A stretch of 64,000 nucleotides of DNA from Azonexus hydrophilus DSM 23864 (GTDB lineage Bacteria; Pseudomonadota; Gammaproteobacteria; Burkholderiales; Rhodocyclaceae). The notes beneath the pieces were generated by a model, which saw nothing but the letters and a program-made list of their open reading frames with translations, searched no databases and was not told the DNA's origin. Where the stretch lies: assembly GCF_000429605.1 (NCBI RefSeq), contig NZ_AUCE01000011.1, positions 310,001-374,000 on the forward strand, in the 5' to 3' direction. The position numbers were made by a program, and so were the translations under genes. Numbering within the stretch: position 1 is the first letter of the stretch; the number at the start of each line of letters is the position of its first letter. Of this stretch, positions 46,895-58,167 are shown in pieces.

Positions 46895-48517
46895 GTGCTC
46901 GTTGCTGCCAACATTACCATGCAATTCGGGGCCAAGCCCCTCTTTGAAAACGTCAATGTCAAGTTTGGCGAGGGCTATCGTTACGGCCTGATCGGCGCCA
47001 ACGGCGCCGGCAAGTCGACCTTCATGAAGATCCTGTGCGGGGCGCTGGAGCCTTCAGCCGGCAACGTCTCCAAGGACGTGCACGAGCGCATGGCCTACCT
47101 GCGCCAGGACCAGTTCGCCTATGAGGACATGCGCGTCCTCGACGTGGTCATGATGGGCCACGAAGAACTGTGGAGCGCGATCCAGGAACGCGACGCCATC
47201 TACGCCAAGCCGGAAGCGACCGAAGATGACTACATGCGCGCCGCCGAGCTCGAAGGCAAGGTCGGCGAGTACGACGGCTATACCGCCGAATCGCGCGCCG
47301 GCGAGTTGCTGCTCGGCGTCGGCATCCCGACCAGCCAGCACAACGGCCCGATGAGCGAAGTCGCCCCGGGCTGGAAGCTGCGCGTACTGCTCTGCCAGGC
47401 GCTGTTCGCCAACCCGGACATCCTGCTGCTCGACGAACCGACCAACAACCTCGACATCAACACCATCCGCTGGCTGGAAGAGGTGCTCAACAACCGCGAT
47501 TCGACGATGATCATCATCTCTCACGATCGCCACTTCCTGAACCAGGTCTGCACCCACATGGCCGACCTCGACTACGGCAAGATCACCACCTACGCCGGCA
47601 ACTACGACGACTTCATGGAAGCCGCGCAGCAGGCCCGCGAGCGCCAGTCGCAGGCCAATGCCAAGGCCAAGGAGCGGATCGCCGAACTGCAGACCTTCGT
47701 CCGCCGCTTCTCGGCCAACGCCTCCAAGGCCAAGCAGGCAACCAGCCGTCTGAAGCTGATCGACAAGCTCAAGCCGGAAGACGTGAAGCCGTCGTCGCGC
47801 CAGTATCCGTGGATCCGCTTCGAATACGACGAGAAGCTGAAGCTGCACCGCCAGGCCGTCGAGATCGAGAACCTGACTTTTGCCTACGAAGGCGGCGAGC
47901 GCAAGATATTCGACAACCTGACGCTGACCATCAACGGCGGTGAGAAGATCGCCGTGATCGGCGAGAACGGCGTCGGCAAGACGACTTTCCTGAAGTTGCT
48001 GATGGGCGAACTGCAGCCGCAATACGGCACGCTGAAGTGGGCGGAAAAGGCCAAGACCGGTTACTACGCCCAGGACCACAGCGCCGAGTTCGCCGGCACC
48101 CAGAGCCTGACCGAATGGATCGTCGGCTACGCCCGCGCCTCGGTCGAGGAAGGTGGCGATCTGGAAACTCTGGTGCGCGGCACCCTCGGTCGCCTGCTGT
48201 TTTCCGGCGACGAGCAGAAGAAGGCTGTCAACGTCATCTCCGGCGGCGAACAGGGTCGCATGCTGTTCGGCAAGCTGATGCTGCAGAAGCCGAACGTACT
48301 GGTGCTCGACGAACCGACCAACCACCTCGACATGGAATCGATCGAAGCGCTCAACAGCGGCCTGGAGAAATTCCCGGGGACCTTGATCTTCGTCTCGCAC
48401 GACCGCGAATTCGTCTCCTCGCTCGCCACTCGCGTGCTCGAAGTCAAGGGCGACGGCCGCATCGTCGATTACCTGGGCGGCTACGAGGACTATCTGGCCT
48501 CGCAGGGCGTCGAGTAA
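46895..48517 (+). CDS. ybiT: ABC-F ATPase YbiT
   Basis: A soluble ribosome-associated ABC-F protein of 540 aa starting at GTG ([20 protein letters not shown]). It has two ABC domains: Walker [10 protein letters not shown] and GENGVGKTT, Walker [13 protein letters not shown] and [12 protein letters not shown]. Typically for YbiT, the first signature motif is MSEVAPGWK; the second is ISGGEQGR. The linker between domains is charged. ABC-F proteins act on the ribosomal E site during stalled translation. Confidence 0.93.
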   Translation: MLVAANITMQFGAKPLFENVNVKFGEGYRYGLIGANGAGKSTFMKILCGALEPSAGNVSKDVHERMAYLRQDQFAYEDMRVLDVVMMGHEELWSAIQERDAIYAKPEATEDDYMRAAELEGKVGEYDGYTAESRAGELLLGVGIPTSQHNGPMSEVAPGWKLRVLLCQALFANPDILLLDEPTNNLDINTIRWLEEVLNNRDSTMIIISHDRHFLNQVCTHMADLDYGKITTYAGNYDDFMEAAQQARERQSQANAKAKERIAELQTFVRRFSANASKAKQATSRLKLIDKLKPEDVKPSSRQYPWIRFEYDEKLKLHRQAVEIENLTFAYEGGERKIFDNLTLTINGGEKIAVIGENGVGKTTFLKLLMGELQPQYGTLKWAEKAKTGYYAQDHSAEFAGTQSLTEWIVGYARASVEEGGDLETLVRGTLGRLLFSGDEQKKAVNVISGGEQGRMLFGKLMLQKPNVLVLDEPTNHLDMESIEALNSGLEKFPGTLIFVSHDREFVSSLATRVLEVKGDGRIVDYLGGYEDYLASQGVE

Positions 48518-48525
48518 GCGTTTTC

Positions 48526-50964
48526 TTATCTCGGGGGAGGCTGATACGGTTTTTCGGTCAGGCCTTTCTCGTTGATCCAGCTATGCGCCGGCTGTGGTCG
48601 TCCAAACAGGTAACCCTGCAGCAGCCGGCAGCCCATCTGTTGTAGCAATGCTAGTTGCTCGGGCGTTTCAACGCCTTCGGTGACCACCCTCAAATCCAGA
48701 TCCGCCGCCATCGACACGATCGCACGCACGATCTTCTGGTCCGATGAACTTACGGTCAGGTTGCGGATGAAGGACTGGTCGATCTTGATGATGTTCACCA
48801 TGAAGCTGGACAGGTAGCTCATCGACGAATAACCGGTGCCGAAATCGTCAATGGCGATCCGCAAGCCGAGTTCCCGCAGGCGCCTCAATACTTCGGTGAC
48901 GCCACCGCTGTCGCCAAGCAGCATGTCCTCGGTCACCTCCAGAATCAGTCGCTCAGCCGGCATGCCTTCTTCGGCCAGGATGGCAGCGACGCGCTCGGGA
49001 AAATCTTCGGCATTGATGTCGCTGACCGAGACATTCACCCCCAGGTAGGGGGCTGAGGGTGCTGCCAGATAGGGGATGAAAGCCCTGCTGGCTGAACGCA
49101 GCATGCTCAGCGTCAGCTCGCGGATGCAACCGGTTTCGATGGCCGCATGAATGAATTCTGGCGGCGGAACCCAGCCCAATTCCGGGTGCTGCCAGCGAGC
49201 CAGGGCTTCAAAGCCTGCTATCCCCTGCGTGTTACTTTCGACGATGGGCTGGAAATACACCTGGATGTCGCCATTGGCCACGGCATTGGGCAGCCAGGCT
49301 TCGAGACGGAATTGGCGTAGCGCGCGTTCGTGAATATTTCGGTCAAACACCACCACTTGGTTGCCGCGTTCCCGTTTGGCTTCGTGCATGGCGGTATCCG
49401 CTTCGCGCAACAGACGGTCTCGATCCACTTCTCCTGTAGTGCACCGGGCCACACCAAACGCTGCCGTTACCGACAAACGGTGTCCTGCGACGTGAAAAGG
49501 TTCGCTCAGTACGCGCTCGCACTGGTGACAAAGTGTTGCCAGATCGTTCGTTTCATCTAATTGCCGCAGGATGACGAAGGCGTCACCGCTGAAGCGGATA
49601 AGCTGGCTCCGTCCATCGAGAAGGCTGGACAATCGTTCCGCAACAGAGGAAACCACCTCGTCTCCGAAGGAGTGGCCATAGGTATCGTTGATAAGCTGGA
49701 AGCGGTTGACGTCCGCCATCACCAGCGCAATGGTGTGTCCTGAACCCCATTTCCCCTGGGCGAGTTGCTCGCTGAGCCAAGCACGGTTCGGCAATCCGGT
49801 CAGATCGTCATGGGTTGCCTGGTAGTGCAGGGCTGCGTGGCGCGAAGCGAGAATGCGGCTACGGATCAGCACCCCAGCGATCACCAGAATAAGTGCGACA
49901 ATGACGGCAAGAAAGCCGAGCAAGGTGCTGCGGTATTCCGGATCGAACATTGAAGGCGGTCGGTTAATTATCTGGCTTCCCGGCGGCAAGGCTCGTTCGG
50001 AGATGCCGAACCGGTGCAGTTCCCGGTAATCGAACAGCTTTGCCAGGGGCGTTTCATAGACGATGGGAATTGATTCCGGCGCTTCGCCTGCAAGTATTCG
50101 CTGCGCCATGCGCGCCATCAACCGACCGTTTTCCAGTCCACTGTTCATGTAGCCGCCCAACGCACCGAGGCCGACGGTGGCGTCTAGATCGGAGTAGACC
50201 GGTCGGGTGGTGCGAGCATGCACGTGGGCGACCAATTCCTCTGGGCCATAAGGTCGTCCGCCGTCGATACGAGGTTGAGCTCCCAGGGCGAACAACAGGG
50301 TGTCCTCGCCGAGGAGCGGCAGGCGCCCCTCGACTTCGGCAAGGTTGCGCGTTACCCAGTGTTCCACCGCAATTCCAGTTCCTAGTTGCGTCAGCGCTTC
50401 GGTGACATGCTGTCGTATGCCAGCTCCCGACTCGTCCTCTGCGGTCAGGAATACCAGTCGCTTGACCTCCGGGTGCAGGCGCAGGGCCAAGTCGAGAGTT
50501 CGTGTGAAATCGAATCGTTCGGCGATGCCGGTGACACCGGACCGACTACCTATGATCTGGCCTGGGTCGTTGTTGATGCCGGAAAACACGATGGGTATGC
50601 CGGCAAATCTTTCCTGATGAACGGCGAATTCCAGCGCATTGTCGTCAACCGTTACCACCAGGTCGAAATCTTGCCCGGCATATTTTTCGCTCAGGTAGCG
50701 TGCGAAGTGTCGGCGTGCGTCTTGATCGGGGCGGCGCTTGGTGTCCATCCACTCGATATGCAGCGTTGGGCGAGCTGCCATGACACCACCCCACTCCTCG
50801 AAACCATCGAGGATGCGGTCCTCCCAAGTGTAGCCGTGGTGGTAAGACATCAAAACGAGCACCCGGGGGACTTCCTGGGCCGCAAACAGTCCGCTTGTCA
50901 GAACGAATTGCAACAGGCTGGCAACTAGCCAATGCCGCCAGGCTGGTATTCCGCTTCCCGACAT
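48526..50964 (-). CDS. Sensor protein with degenerate GGDEF and intact EAL domain
   Basis: An 812-aa protein: signal/anchor (about 8-28), a periplasmic ABC substrate-binding-like sensor (about 32-335, MSYHHGYTWEDRILDGFEEW), TM (about 345-370), GGDEF (about 380-540) and EAL (about 550-800). The GGDEF signature is FSGDAF, so cyclase activity is probably lost. EAL motifs are intact: GFEALARWQHP, AIDDFGTGYSSM and KIDQSFIRNL. It is therefore likely a c-di-GMP phosphodiesterase, with the GGDEF perhaps binding GTP. Confidence 0.9.
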   Translation of the reverse strand: MSGSGIPAWRHWLVASLLQFVLTSGLFAAQEVPRVLVLMSYHHGYTWEDRILDGFEEWGGVMAARPTLHIEWMDTKRRPDQDARRHFARYLSEKYAGQDFDLVVTVDDNALEFAVHQERFAGIPIVFSGINNDPGQIIGSRSGVTGIAERFDFTRTLDLALRLHPEVKRLVFLTAEDESGAGIRQHVTEALTQLGTGIAVEHWVTRNLAEVEGRLPLLGEDTLLFALGAQPRIDGGRPYGPEELVAHVHARTTRPVYSDLDATVGLGALGGYMNSGLENGRLMARMAQRILAGEAPESIPIVYETPLAKLFDYRELHRFGISERALPPGSQIINRPPSMFDPEYRSTLLGFLAVIVALILVIAGVLIRSRILASRHAALHYQATHDDLTGLPNRAWLSEQLAQGKWGSGHTIALVMADVNRFQLINDTYGHSFGDEVVSSVAERLSSLLDGRSQLIRFSGDAFVILRQLDETNDLATLCHQCERVLSEPFHVAGHRLSVTAAFGVARCTTGEVDRDRLLREADTAMHEAKRERGNQVVVFDRNIHERALRQFRLEAWLPNAVANGDIQVYFQPIVESNTQGIAGFEALARWQHPELGWVPPPEFIHAAIETGCIRELTLSMLRSASRAFIPYLAAPSAPYLGVNVSVSDINAEDFPERVAAILAEEGMPAERLILEVTEDMLLGDSGGVTEVLRRLRELGLRIAIDDFGTGYSSMSYLSSFMVNIIKIDQSFIRNLTVSSSDQKIVRAIVSMAADLDLRVVTEGVETPEQLALLQQMGCRLLQGYLFGRPQPAHSWINEKGLTEKPYQPPPR

Positions 50965-51058
50965 TCATGGCTCCTTTGGTGGGTCTGGTCTTTTTTTTCT
51001 AAGGGTACTTTATCAGCTTCGACTTCTCTACCGACGTGTTATCAAAACCTGTTCGGAC

Positions 51059-54000
51059 TCACGCCGTGCTTCCGTTGTTGGCATCCAGCCAGTGCAGCAG
51101 GCTGGCGAACAGTTGTTCCGGGATGACCGGTTTGCCGATGTGGTCGTTCATGCCGGCGTCGAGGCAGCGTTGCCGGTCTTCGGCGAAGGCGTTGGCGGTC
51201 ATGGCCAGGATCGGGGTGTCGCGGTTCAGGCTGTCGGCGCGGATGGCGCGGCTGGCTTCGATGCCGTTCATCAGCGGCATTTGCATGTCCATCAGGATCA
51301 ATGCGTAGTGCGTCTGGTGGGCGAGATCGACAGCTTCCTGGCCGTTGTTGGCGAGGTCGATGCGTATCCCCGTTTCTTCCAGCAAGCCGAGCGTGACTTC
51401 CTGGTTGATCGGCTCGTCTTCGGCGAGCAGGATGCGGCAGCCACGGTGGCGCCGGCTGAGTTGGGCTTCGGCCGATTCCTCGGGCACGATGGTGGCGGGC
51501 TGCGGCGCATGGGCGGCCGCCTTGCGCAGGCGGATGGTGAACCAGAAGCAGCTACCCCGGCCGGGTGCGCTGTCCACCCCGATTTCACCGCCCATCAGGT
51601 GCACCAGCTTCTTGCTGATCGCCAGCCCGAGGCCGGTGCCGCCATACTTGCGCGTGGTCGAGCTGTCGGCCTGCTCGAAGGCATTGAACAGCCGGCGCAC
51701 GTGCTCGGCGTCGATGCCGATGCCGGTATCGCGGATGGCGAAACGCAGCAGGCTGTCGTCGGCGGTCGATTCGAGGACCGAGACGCTGACGACGACTTCG
51801 CCGCGTTCGGTGAATTTGACGGCATTGCCGGCCAGGTTGGTGAGTACCTGGCCGAGCCGCAGGGCATCGCCGCTGAAGTTGCCGGTAGCGTCGGATGGCA
51901 GCGGGTCGATGCGGAATTCGAGGCGTTTTTCGGCAGCCTTGTGACCTAGCAGGTCAGCCAGGTTGTCGAGTACCTGCTCGAGACGGAATTCCGCATTTTC
52001 CAGGCCAAGGTGCTCGGCTTCGATCTTCGACAGGTCGAGGATGTCGTTGAGGATCAGCAGCAGGCGATTGGCTGCCTCCATGGCCCGGTCCAGCTGGTGC
52101 TGCATCTTCTGGTCGGCCACCCGGGCGCGGACCAGCGAAACCATGCCCATGATGCCGTGCATCGGGGTGCGCAGCTCGTGGCTCATGTTGGCGAGGAAGG
52201 CGGATTTCGCCTTGTTCGCCGACTCGGCAGCCTCCTTGGCTTGCTGCAGGGTCTGGTTGGCAATCTCCAGGTCGACGTTGAGTGCCTGGATGCGTGCTTC
52301 CGAGCGCATCCGCTCGGCGATTTCGATTTCCATGCGCTCGTTGCCGCTGCGCAGTTCGGCGGCCTGGCGTTCGAGGCTGTCGGTGTGGTCGCGCAGTTGC
52401 CGGGCCATGTCGTCGATGGCTTCGTAGAGGCTGGAGACTTCGCGCAAGGGCGTGCTGTCACCGCCGGTCGGGCGCCAGTTGCCGGCGGCGATGCCGGCAG
52501 CGGCGCCGGACAGGCGGATCAGCGGGCGCGAGATCCAGTCGCTGGCGAGCAGGCCGATGAATATGCCGAAACCGGTGACCAGCAGGCCGAGGTAGATGAC
52601 GTTCTGCAGCATGCTGCTGGCCAGCGTGTCGAAATGCGATTGCGGCAGGATCAGGCCGATGTTCAGGACTTGTCCCTGTTCCAGCTGGTGTCGGCGCCAG
52701 TCGACCAGATAGCGCTTTTCGTCGACCAGCACGAAGGCGCTGCCCTCGGGCTTGCCGTCGTCGCGCATGGTCTCTCCGGCGGCGCGCAGCAGGGGATCGT
52801 CGCTGCCGGCCAGGGTGATCCGGATCGTTTCTCCGTTGGTCCGGTAGATCGGGTGCCTGCTGGAACTGGCCAGCAGCTTGCCGTCGCTTTCGGCGAGGAA
52901 GGCGATTCCCCCGGAGTCCTCGCTCATTTCGGCAAGCAGGGTCGATAGTTGGGACAGGGCGACGTCGGCGGTAGTGACGCCGATGAAGCGACCGGCCGGA
53001 TCGTGGAGCGGCGACGACATGCCGATGCCCATGGTGTCGTAAGCGCCCTGGGCGTCGTTGATGGCGTAGCGGTAGGCGGGGTACCAGGCGATGCGGCCGT
53101 TTTCGCGGGCGGCAACGAACCATGGACGGGTGCGCGCATCGAAGGCGTTGTTGGTCTGGGTTACCAGTGTGGTTGGCCGGGCTGCATCGTCCACCCGGTA
53201 AATGTGCATGCTCCGGTTGTCGGCAATGCGGGCATGCAGCAGGCGCAGGCCGCGGTCGGCACCGAGTGGTGGCCGGCTGCCGGCATAGTATTCGCCGTCG
53301 GTCATGCCGGCGGAGATGAAGGTCAGCAGGGGTTGCTGGCGGATCTGCAGGAGGAAGTCCTGCATCATCCGCTCGCGCTGATCGGGATCAAGCAAGCCGG
53401 CGCGGGCTTGCTCGACATTGAAGGCGACAACCCGTCTGGGTACTTCGAAAAAGGCCGCAACCCGGTCATGGATGCGTTCGCCGAGTGCGTCGGCCATGTT
53501 CTGGGCGAAGCGGTCGGCGGCCTGGCGGGCATTGACGTAGGAAATCCAGCCGCTGACGACGACAATGGGCAACAGGACGAGCAGCAGGGAACCGATCAGG
53601 AAGGTGCGCAGGCCGATGCGGCCGACTCGAGTCACCGGGTTGTCGTTGTGGTGGCGGAACAACTGACGCAGCATCAGGGCCAGGGTCAGCAAGGCAATCA
53701 CGCCGCGGGTCAGCCACTGGCGCAGCGTGTTGTAGGGGTCGCCGGCCAGTGGCTTGGCGGCCAGGCGCCATTCGCCGCCGGGCAGATGGACGTCGATGGC
53801 AACATGCGCCTGCTTGAACAGCGCCGGGTCTCCATAAAATACTTCCCCGCTCGCACCGGCGCCGTCGCGACCGCGGATGGCCAGGGTGAAGCTGCTGTCG
53901 CGGCCGATCAGGCCGGCATCGGCGAGCACCCCGTCGAGATCGATGGCCGAGGAGACGACGCCCCGGAATTCCTCTGCCTGCCCCTCGCCGACGGAAAAAT

Positions 54001-54505
54001 AGATCGGTGTGCGGCTGACCAGGCCGGGGCGGCCGCTCTGTACCAGGTCGATAGGCCCGGTCAGCACCGTGTCGCGGACGGCCAGCATGCGCTCGATGCC
54101 GGTCATGATGTAGGGCCGGTTGGCGTAATTCATCCCCTGGACAGCTTCGTTACCGGCGAAGGGATGGACGAAAACCACTTCGTAATGGCGCGACAGCGTC
54201 AGGTTGATGATGTTGCGGTGTTCGTTGATCAGCTTGTCGGAGAGTTCGCGCAGGCGGGCTTCGTCGAAGTTGAGGTCGGGCGGCAGGGTCGCGGCGAAAT
54301 CGTAGTGAATCTGCTTGTGGTTCTGCAGGTCGCGCTCAAGCCGCAGGGCAGCGGAGCGCAACTGCGTCTCGGTCTGTTGCAGGTCAAGTGCTTCGACTTG
54401 TTGCCGATCAACATGGGTCAGGACAATGGCCAGTAACCAGCCGCCGATGGCGATGGCCAGCAGTTGCAACCAGGTGCCGGCGGCAAGGTTGCGGAAGGGA
54501 TTCAC
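51059..54505 (-). CDS. Hybrid sensor histidine kinase
   Basis: A 1148-aa kinase from GTG 54505, two bases after the stop of the upstream membrane protein; the longer in-frame reading would run back through that gene. TM1 (about 11-31), first periplasmic sensor, TM helices near 262 and 293-318, second CACHE-like sensor with [22 protein letters not shown] (about 640), HAMP, coiled coil, His[21 protein letters not shown], HATPase [18 protein letters not shown], and one REC with [14 protein letters not shown]. No HPt is visible; its partner is unknown. Confidence 0.87.
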   Translation of the reverse strand: MNPFRNLAAGTWLQLLAIAIGGWLLAIVLTHVDRQQVEALDLQQTETQLRSAALRLERDLQNHKQIHYDFAATLPPDLNFDEARLRELSDKLINEHRNIINLTLSRHYEVVFVHPFAGNEAVQGMNYANRPYIMTGIERMLAVRDTVLTGPIDLVQSGRPGLVSRTPIYFSVGEGQAEEFRGVVSSAIDLDGVLADAGLIGRDSSFTLAIRGRDGAGASGEVFYGDPALFKQAHVAIDVHLPGGEWRLAAKPLAGDPYNTLRQWLTRGVIALLTLALMLRQLFRHHNDNPVTRVGRIGLRTFLIGSLLLVLLPIVVVSGWISYVNARQAADRFAQNMADALGERIHDRVAAFFEVPRRVVAFNVEQARAGLLDPDQRERMMQDFLLQIRQQPLLTFISAGMTDGEYYAGSRPPLGADRGLRLLHARIADNRSMHIYRVDDAARPTTLVTQTNNAFDARTRPWFVAARENGRIAWYPAYRYAINDAQGAYDTMGIGMSSPLHDPAGRFIGVTTADVALSQLSTLLAEMSEDSGGIAFLAESDGKLLASSSRHPIYRTNGETIRITLAGSDDPLLRAAGETMRDDGKPEGSAFVLVDEKRYLVDWRRHQLEQGQVLNIGLILPQSHFDTLASSMLQNVIYLGLLVTGFGIFIGLLASDWISRPLIRLSGAAAGIAAGNWRPTGGDSTPLREVSSLYEAIDDMARQLRDHTDSLERQAAELRSGNERMEIEIAERMRSEARIQALNVDLEIANQTLQQAKEAAESANKAKSAFLANMSHELRTPMHGIMGMVSLVRARVADQKMQHQLDRAMEAANRLLLILNDILDLSKIEAEHLGLENAEFRLEQVLDNLADLLGHKAAEKRLEFRIDPLPSDATGNFSGDALRLGQVLTNLAGNAVKFTERGEVVVSVSVLESTADDSLLRFAIRDTGIGIDAEHVRRLFNAFEQADSSTTRKYGGTGLGLAISKKLVHLMGGEIGVDSAPGRGSCFWFTIRLRKAAAHAPQPATIVPEESAEAQLSRRHRGCRILLAEDEPINQEVTLGLLEETGIRIDLANNGQEAVDLAHQTHYALILMDMQMPLMNGIEASRAIRADSLNRDTPILAMTANAFAEDRQRCLDAGMNDHIGKPVIPEQLFASLLHWLDANNGSTA

Positions 54506-54507
54506 GC

Positions 54508-54864
54508 TTATTGGCCCAGCCCTTTGCGCAGGCGGTCGAGCAGCCAGGCAAAGCCGACCAGCAGGACGAGGCGCTGCAGCGTGTTGAACAGCAGCGGACC
54601 GCGTTCTAGTCCGCCGGCGCTCAGTTGCCGTTCGGCGAGGTACCACAGCACGGCAGCCAGCACGGCCAGCATGGCAGCTCGCGGCAGGCTGATGAACCAG
54701 GCGACGGCGGCGATCGGCAGCAGGAAAAAGAGGTGGAATTCATGGCTGGCCGGGCTGTTCATGCGCAGGTAACCGACCAGGCCGGTGACGACGATGGCGG
54801 CTGCCCAGATACCGATCTGGGCCAGCGGTTTGGGGCGTGCGGCGAAGAGGGAATTCAGGTTCAT
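54508..54864 (-). CDS. Three-helix membrane protein
   Basis: A 118-aa hydrophobic protein with three or four membrane spans: [35 protein letters not shown] and [15 protein letters not shown]. It resembles the membrane module that precedes sensor kinases or diguanylate cyclases in other proteins. It overlaps the antiporter gene upstream by four bases and nearly touches the kinase downstream, so it may be a separately encoded sensing module. Confidence 0.65.
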   Translation of the reverse strand: MNLNSLFAARPKPLAQIGIWAAAIVVTGLVGYLRMNSPASHEFHLFFLLPIAAVAWFISLPRAAMLAVLAAVLWYLAERQLSAGGLERGPLLFNTLQRLVLLVGFAWLLDRLRKGLGQ

Positions 54865-56372
54865 GGCGAGATGTTCGGGTATTCCCGCTCGGCAATCAAG
54901 CGTACCCAGGCCAGCGGGCTGAAACTGCTATCGGCGAACAGGGCGACGGCGACCGTCAACACGGCCGTGAACAGCGGCGGCAGAAGCAGCAGCCAGGCGG
55001 TTTCGCGCCGGCCGACCGGGTGGATTTCCTCGTGCGGCCAGTCGGGCGGCGGCAGCTTGAGCCAGGCCCGGTGGAGGATGGGCAGGAAATAGGCGGCGTT
55101 GAGCAGGCTAGACCCCCACAGCACCCAGATCGCCCAGTCCATGCCGGCGGCGCTGGCGCCGTCGGACAGCCAGGCCTTGCTCACCGCGCCAGCGGTCAGC
55201 GGCGCACCCATCATGCCCAGGGCGCCGATGCTGAAGGCCAGCGTGGTCAGCGGCATGCGCCGGCCGACCCCGTCCATTTCGCTGACCTTGTGGATGCCCA
55301 GGGTCTCGGCGTAATTGCCGGCGCAGAAGAACAGGGTGATCTTCATGATGCCTTGATGGACCAGGTGGACCAGGCCGCCGATGGTGCCGAGTGGCCCGAA
55401 CAGCGCGACGCCGAGGACGATGTAGGAAACCTGGCTGACGGTCGAGAAGGCCAGCCGCTTCTTGAGGTCGTTCTGGAACAGCGCCCGGCTACTGCCCCAG
55501 AGGATGGTGACGGCAGCGATAACGGCCAGCGGCAGGAGCAGGCCAAGCGACTGGGCGAACTCGATGCCGTAGATTTCATAGACGATGCGGACGATACCGA
55601 AGGCGCCGGCCTTGACCACGGCGACCGCATGCAACAACGCCGAGACCGGCGCCGGCGCGACCATCGCCTGCGGCAACCAGCCGTGCAGCGGGACGATGGC
55701 GGCCTTGACGCCGACCCCGGCGATCAGCAGCGCGAAAATCAGCTGAAGGGTCAGCGGGTCCAGCCCCGGGATGGCGGCGAGCAGGCCGCCCTGGGTGAAT
55801 TCGCCGGGGCCGGCCAGGTGGTCGAGCCAGACGATGCCGGCGAGCAGCGCGGCGCCGCCGGCCAGGGTGTAGGCAAGGTAGATGCTGCCGCCGCGCATGG
55901 CCTGCGGCGTGCCGCGATGGACGACCAGCGGGAAGGTGGCCAGCGTCAGCAACTCGTAGAAGACGAAGAAGGTGAACAGGTTGCCGGCCATGGCGATGCC
56001 CATGGTTGCGGTGACGCACAGGCTGAAGAAACCGAAGAAACGGCTGCGATGCGGCGCGTGTTCGAGGTAGCCGATGGCGTACAGCGTGGTGAACAGCCAC
56101 AGCACCGCCGACAGCGTGACGAAGAGCAGGGCCAGGGCGTCGGCCTTGAAGACGATTTCGATGCCGGGGGCGATGGCATGGCGCAGGCCGTATTCCTCTC
56201 CGGCGGCGACGCCGGCAATGAGCAGCCCGACCAGCCCGGCCTTGGCCAGCGCGCCGGCGAGGTTGAGCGCGGTGCGCAGGGCGACGCGCTTTTCCGGCAG
56301 GGCGAAGATGATCAGCCCCGGTAACAGCGACGAGGCGATCACCGCCAGCGGCAGCCACTGGTTGCTGGTCAT
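54861..56372 (-). CDS. Proton-translocating antiporter subunit, second MrpD/NuoN-like
   Basis: A 503-aa polytopic protein from ATG 56372 (MTSNQWLPLAVIASSLLPGL), which overlaps the preceding gene by four bases. The proton-conducting core shows FVFYELLTLATFPLVVH with Glu, LPQAMVAPAPVSALLHAVAVVKAG with conserved Lys, and KRLAFSTVSQVSYIVLG. It belongs to the NuoL/M/N-Mrp superfamily. Having two such subunits at the end of the operon resembles Mrp/Mbh complexes. Confidence 0.85.
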   Translation of the reverse strand: MTSNQWLPLAVIASSLLPGLIIFALPEKRVALRTALNLAGALAKAGLVGLLIAGVAAGEEYGLRHAIAPGIEIVFKADALALLFVTLSAVLWLFTTLYAIGYLEHAPHRSRFFGFFSLCVTATMGIAMAGNLFTFFVFYELLTLATFPLVVHRGTPQAMRGGSIYLAYTLAGGAALLAGIVWLDHLAGPGEFTQGGLLAAIPGLDPLTLQLIFALLIAGVGVKAAIVPLHGWLPQAMVAPAPVSALLHAVAVVKAGAFGIVRIVYEIYGIEFAQSLGLLLPLAVIAAVTILWGSSRALFQNDLKKRLAFSTVSQVSYIVLGVALFGPLGTIGGLVHLVHQGIMKITLFFCAGNYAETLGIHKVSEMDGVGRRMPLTTLAFSIGALGMMGAPLTAGAVSKAWLSDGASAAGMDWAIWVLWGSSLLNAAYFLPILHRAWLKLPPPDWPHEEIHPVGRRETAWLLLLPPLFTAVLTVAVALFADSSFSPLAWVRLIAEREYPNISP

Positions 56373-57820
56373 GGCTGGACTCCGGCGATCAGGGCGAGCA
56401 GCGGCGCCGCGCCCAGGCCGATCAGCACGCTGCCGGCGGCCAGCGCGAACGCCGTCCATTCGAGCAGCGCTGCCGGCCGCTGCGGCAGCGGCACGTCATC
56501 GTGCGTGGTCGGGCGGCGGAAAGCCAGGCGCAGCACGCGGAAGACGTAGATGCCGGCAAGCAGCCCGCCGCTGAGCGCGACGACGACAATCCACGGTTGA
56601 CCGGCGGCGAGCGCCGCGTCGATCAGCAGCCACTTGGCCAGGAAACCGCCCGACGGTGGCAGACCCATCAGCGTCACCCCGGCTAGCGCGAAAGCGAACA
56701 AGCTCACCGGCAGATGCGCGGCGGCACCGGCGACGCCGAGCACACGGTCGCTGCCGCCGACCTTGATCAGCGTGCCGGCGGCGACGAACATCGCCGCCTT
56801 CGCCAGGCCATGCGCCGTCGCCTGCAGGATGCCGGCCTGCAGCGCCAGGGCGCCGGTGCCGAGCAGCGGGAAGATGAGGAACAGGTAGCCCAGCTGGGCG
56901 ACCGTCGAATAGGCGACCAGCATCTTCAGCCGGTCGGCGCGGATGGCCCGCCACGACCCCCAGAGGATGGCGGTGGCGCCGAGCGCGGCCGGCACCTGGG
57001 CGAGCGCCGGCAGGGCCTCGCTCAGCGCGGCGAAGGGGCCGAGCCAGAGACGCAGGAAGAGGTAGAACGAGGCCTTGACCACCAGCGCCGAGAGCAGCGC
57101 CGACACCGGCGCCGGGGCGCCGCCGTGGGCCGGCGGCAGCCAGAAGTGGAAGGGCAGCAGGGCGGTTTTCAGCAGCAGCCCGGTCAGCATCAGGCCGCCG
57201 GCCAGCCACACGGCGAGCGGCGCCTCACTGGTGATCAGGCTGCCGAGCAGGCTGGCCGAGACGGTGCCGTAACTGCCGTAGATCAGCGCCACGCCGAACA
57301 GGTAGGCGCCCGAGCCGACCAGCGTCGCCAGCAGGTAGCGCAAGGCGGCGGCGATCTGCGCCGCGCCGCCGCCGGCAGCGACCAGACCGACGGCGGCCAG
57401 GCCGACCAGTTCCAGCGTCACGTAGAGGTTGAACAGGTCGCCGGAGAGGAAGAGCGCGTTCATGCCGGCCAGCAGGAAGCCGGTCAGCGGCCAGAAGGCG
57501 GGCGGCGTGGCTTGGCTGAAATAGCTGCGGGCGTAGAGCGCCAGCGTCAGCGCGACGCCTTGGGTGAGCAGCAGCATGACCAGCGACAGGCCGTCGGCAA
57601 CCAGGCGGATGCCCAGCGGCTCGGCCCAGCCGCCGGCTAGGTGGCCGATGCTGCCGTGACTGGCAACGTCGCCAGCCAGCGCGATGACGCACAGCAGCTG
57701 GCCGCCGATGCCGGCCAGTGCCAGCATCGGTCCATGGCGGTCGGCGGCGAGGAAGGCCAGCGTTGCCCACAACAACGGCAGCAGGATCAGCCAGGCGAGC
57801 GGATCGAGCAACGGGGTCAT
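56369..57820 (-). CDS. mrpD: Na+/H+ antiporter subunit MrpD-like
   Basis: A 483-aa NuoN/MrpD-like protein. Conserved elements are NLYVTLELVGLAAVGLV (Glu), LLLKTALLPFHFWLPPAHGG (Lys), APVSALLSALVVKASFY (Lys) and KMLVAYSTVAQLGYL. It forms one of the proton channels of the multi-subunit antiporter. Four-base overlaps with both neighbours show a tightly coupled operon. Confidence 0.87.
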   Translation of the reverse strand: MTPLLDPLAWLILLPLLWATLAFLAADRHGPMLALAGIGGQLLCVIALAGDVASHGSIGHLAGGWAEPLGIRLVADGLSLVMLLLTQGVALTLALYARSYFSQATPPAFWPLTGFLLAGMNALFLSGDLFNLYVTLELVGLAAVGLVAAGGGAAQIAAALRYLLATLVGSGAYLFGVALIYGSYGTVSASLLGSLITSEAPLAVWLAGGLMLTGLLLKTALLPFHFWLPPAHGGAPAPVSALLSALVVKASFYLFLRLWLGPFAALSEALPALAQVPAALGATAILWGSWRAIRADRLKMLVAYSTVAQLGYLFLIFPLLGTGALALQAGILQATAHGLAKAAMFVAAGTLIKVGGSDRVLGVAGAAAHLPVSLFAFALAGVTLMGLPPSGGFLAKWLLIDAALAAGQPWIVVVALSGGLLAGIYVFRVLRLAFRRPTTHDDVPLPQRPAALLEWTAFALAAGSVLIGLGAAPLLALIAGVQP

Positions 57821-58167
57821 CGGCCGACCTTCCGTCTGTCGTTGGCCATGCGCCGCGCCCGGCTGCCGGCGTCGCCGACGCGGGCGATGTCCTCGCGTCC
57901 GGTCAGCGCGTGCCAGCGCCGGGCCAGGGTCAGCGCCAGTGCCGTGGCGGCCACGGCGACGACGATGCCGGTCAGCACCATGGCCTGCGGCACCGGGTCC
58001 GGCGTGCCGTCGCGCTGGGCCAGCCCGACCAGGACCAGGAAGGCGCCGCTGCCCATCAGGTTGAAGGCGAGGATGCGGCGCAACAAGGCCTTGAGTAGCA
58101 GCACGCCGCCGAGTCCGAGGACGAACAGCAGGCAGCCGGTGGCGGCGTAGATCAGGCCGGCGCTCAT
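57817..58167 (-). CDS. mrpC: Antiporter subunit MrpC (NuoK-like)
   Basis: A 116-aa protein with three helices like NuoK/MrpC: YAATGCLLFVLGLGGVLLLK, ILAFNLMGSGAFLVLVG and DPVPQAMVLTGIVVAVAATALAL. The PxPQAxVLTGIVI block is diagnostic. It lies between mrpB and mrpD with four-base overlaps. Confidence 0.87.
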   Translation of the reverse strand: MSAGLIYAATGCLLFVLGLGGVLLLKALLRRILAFNLMGSGAFLVLVGLAQRDGTPDPVPQAMVLTGIVVAVAATALALTLARRWHALTGREDIARVGDAGSRARRMANDRRKVGR

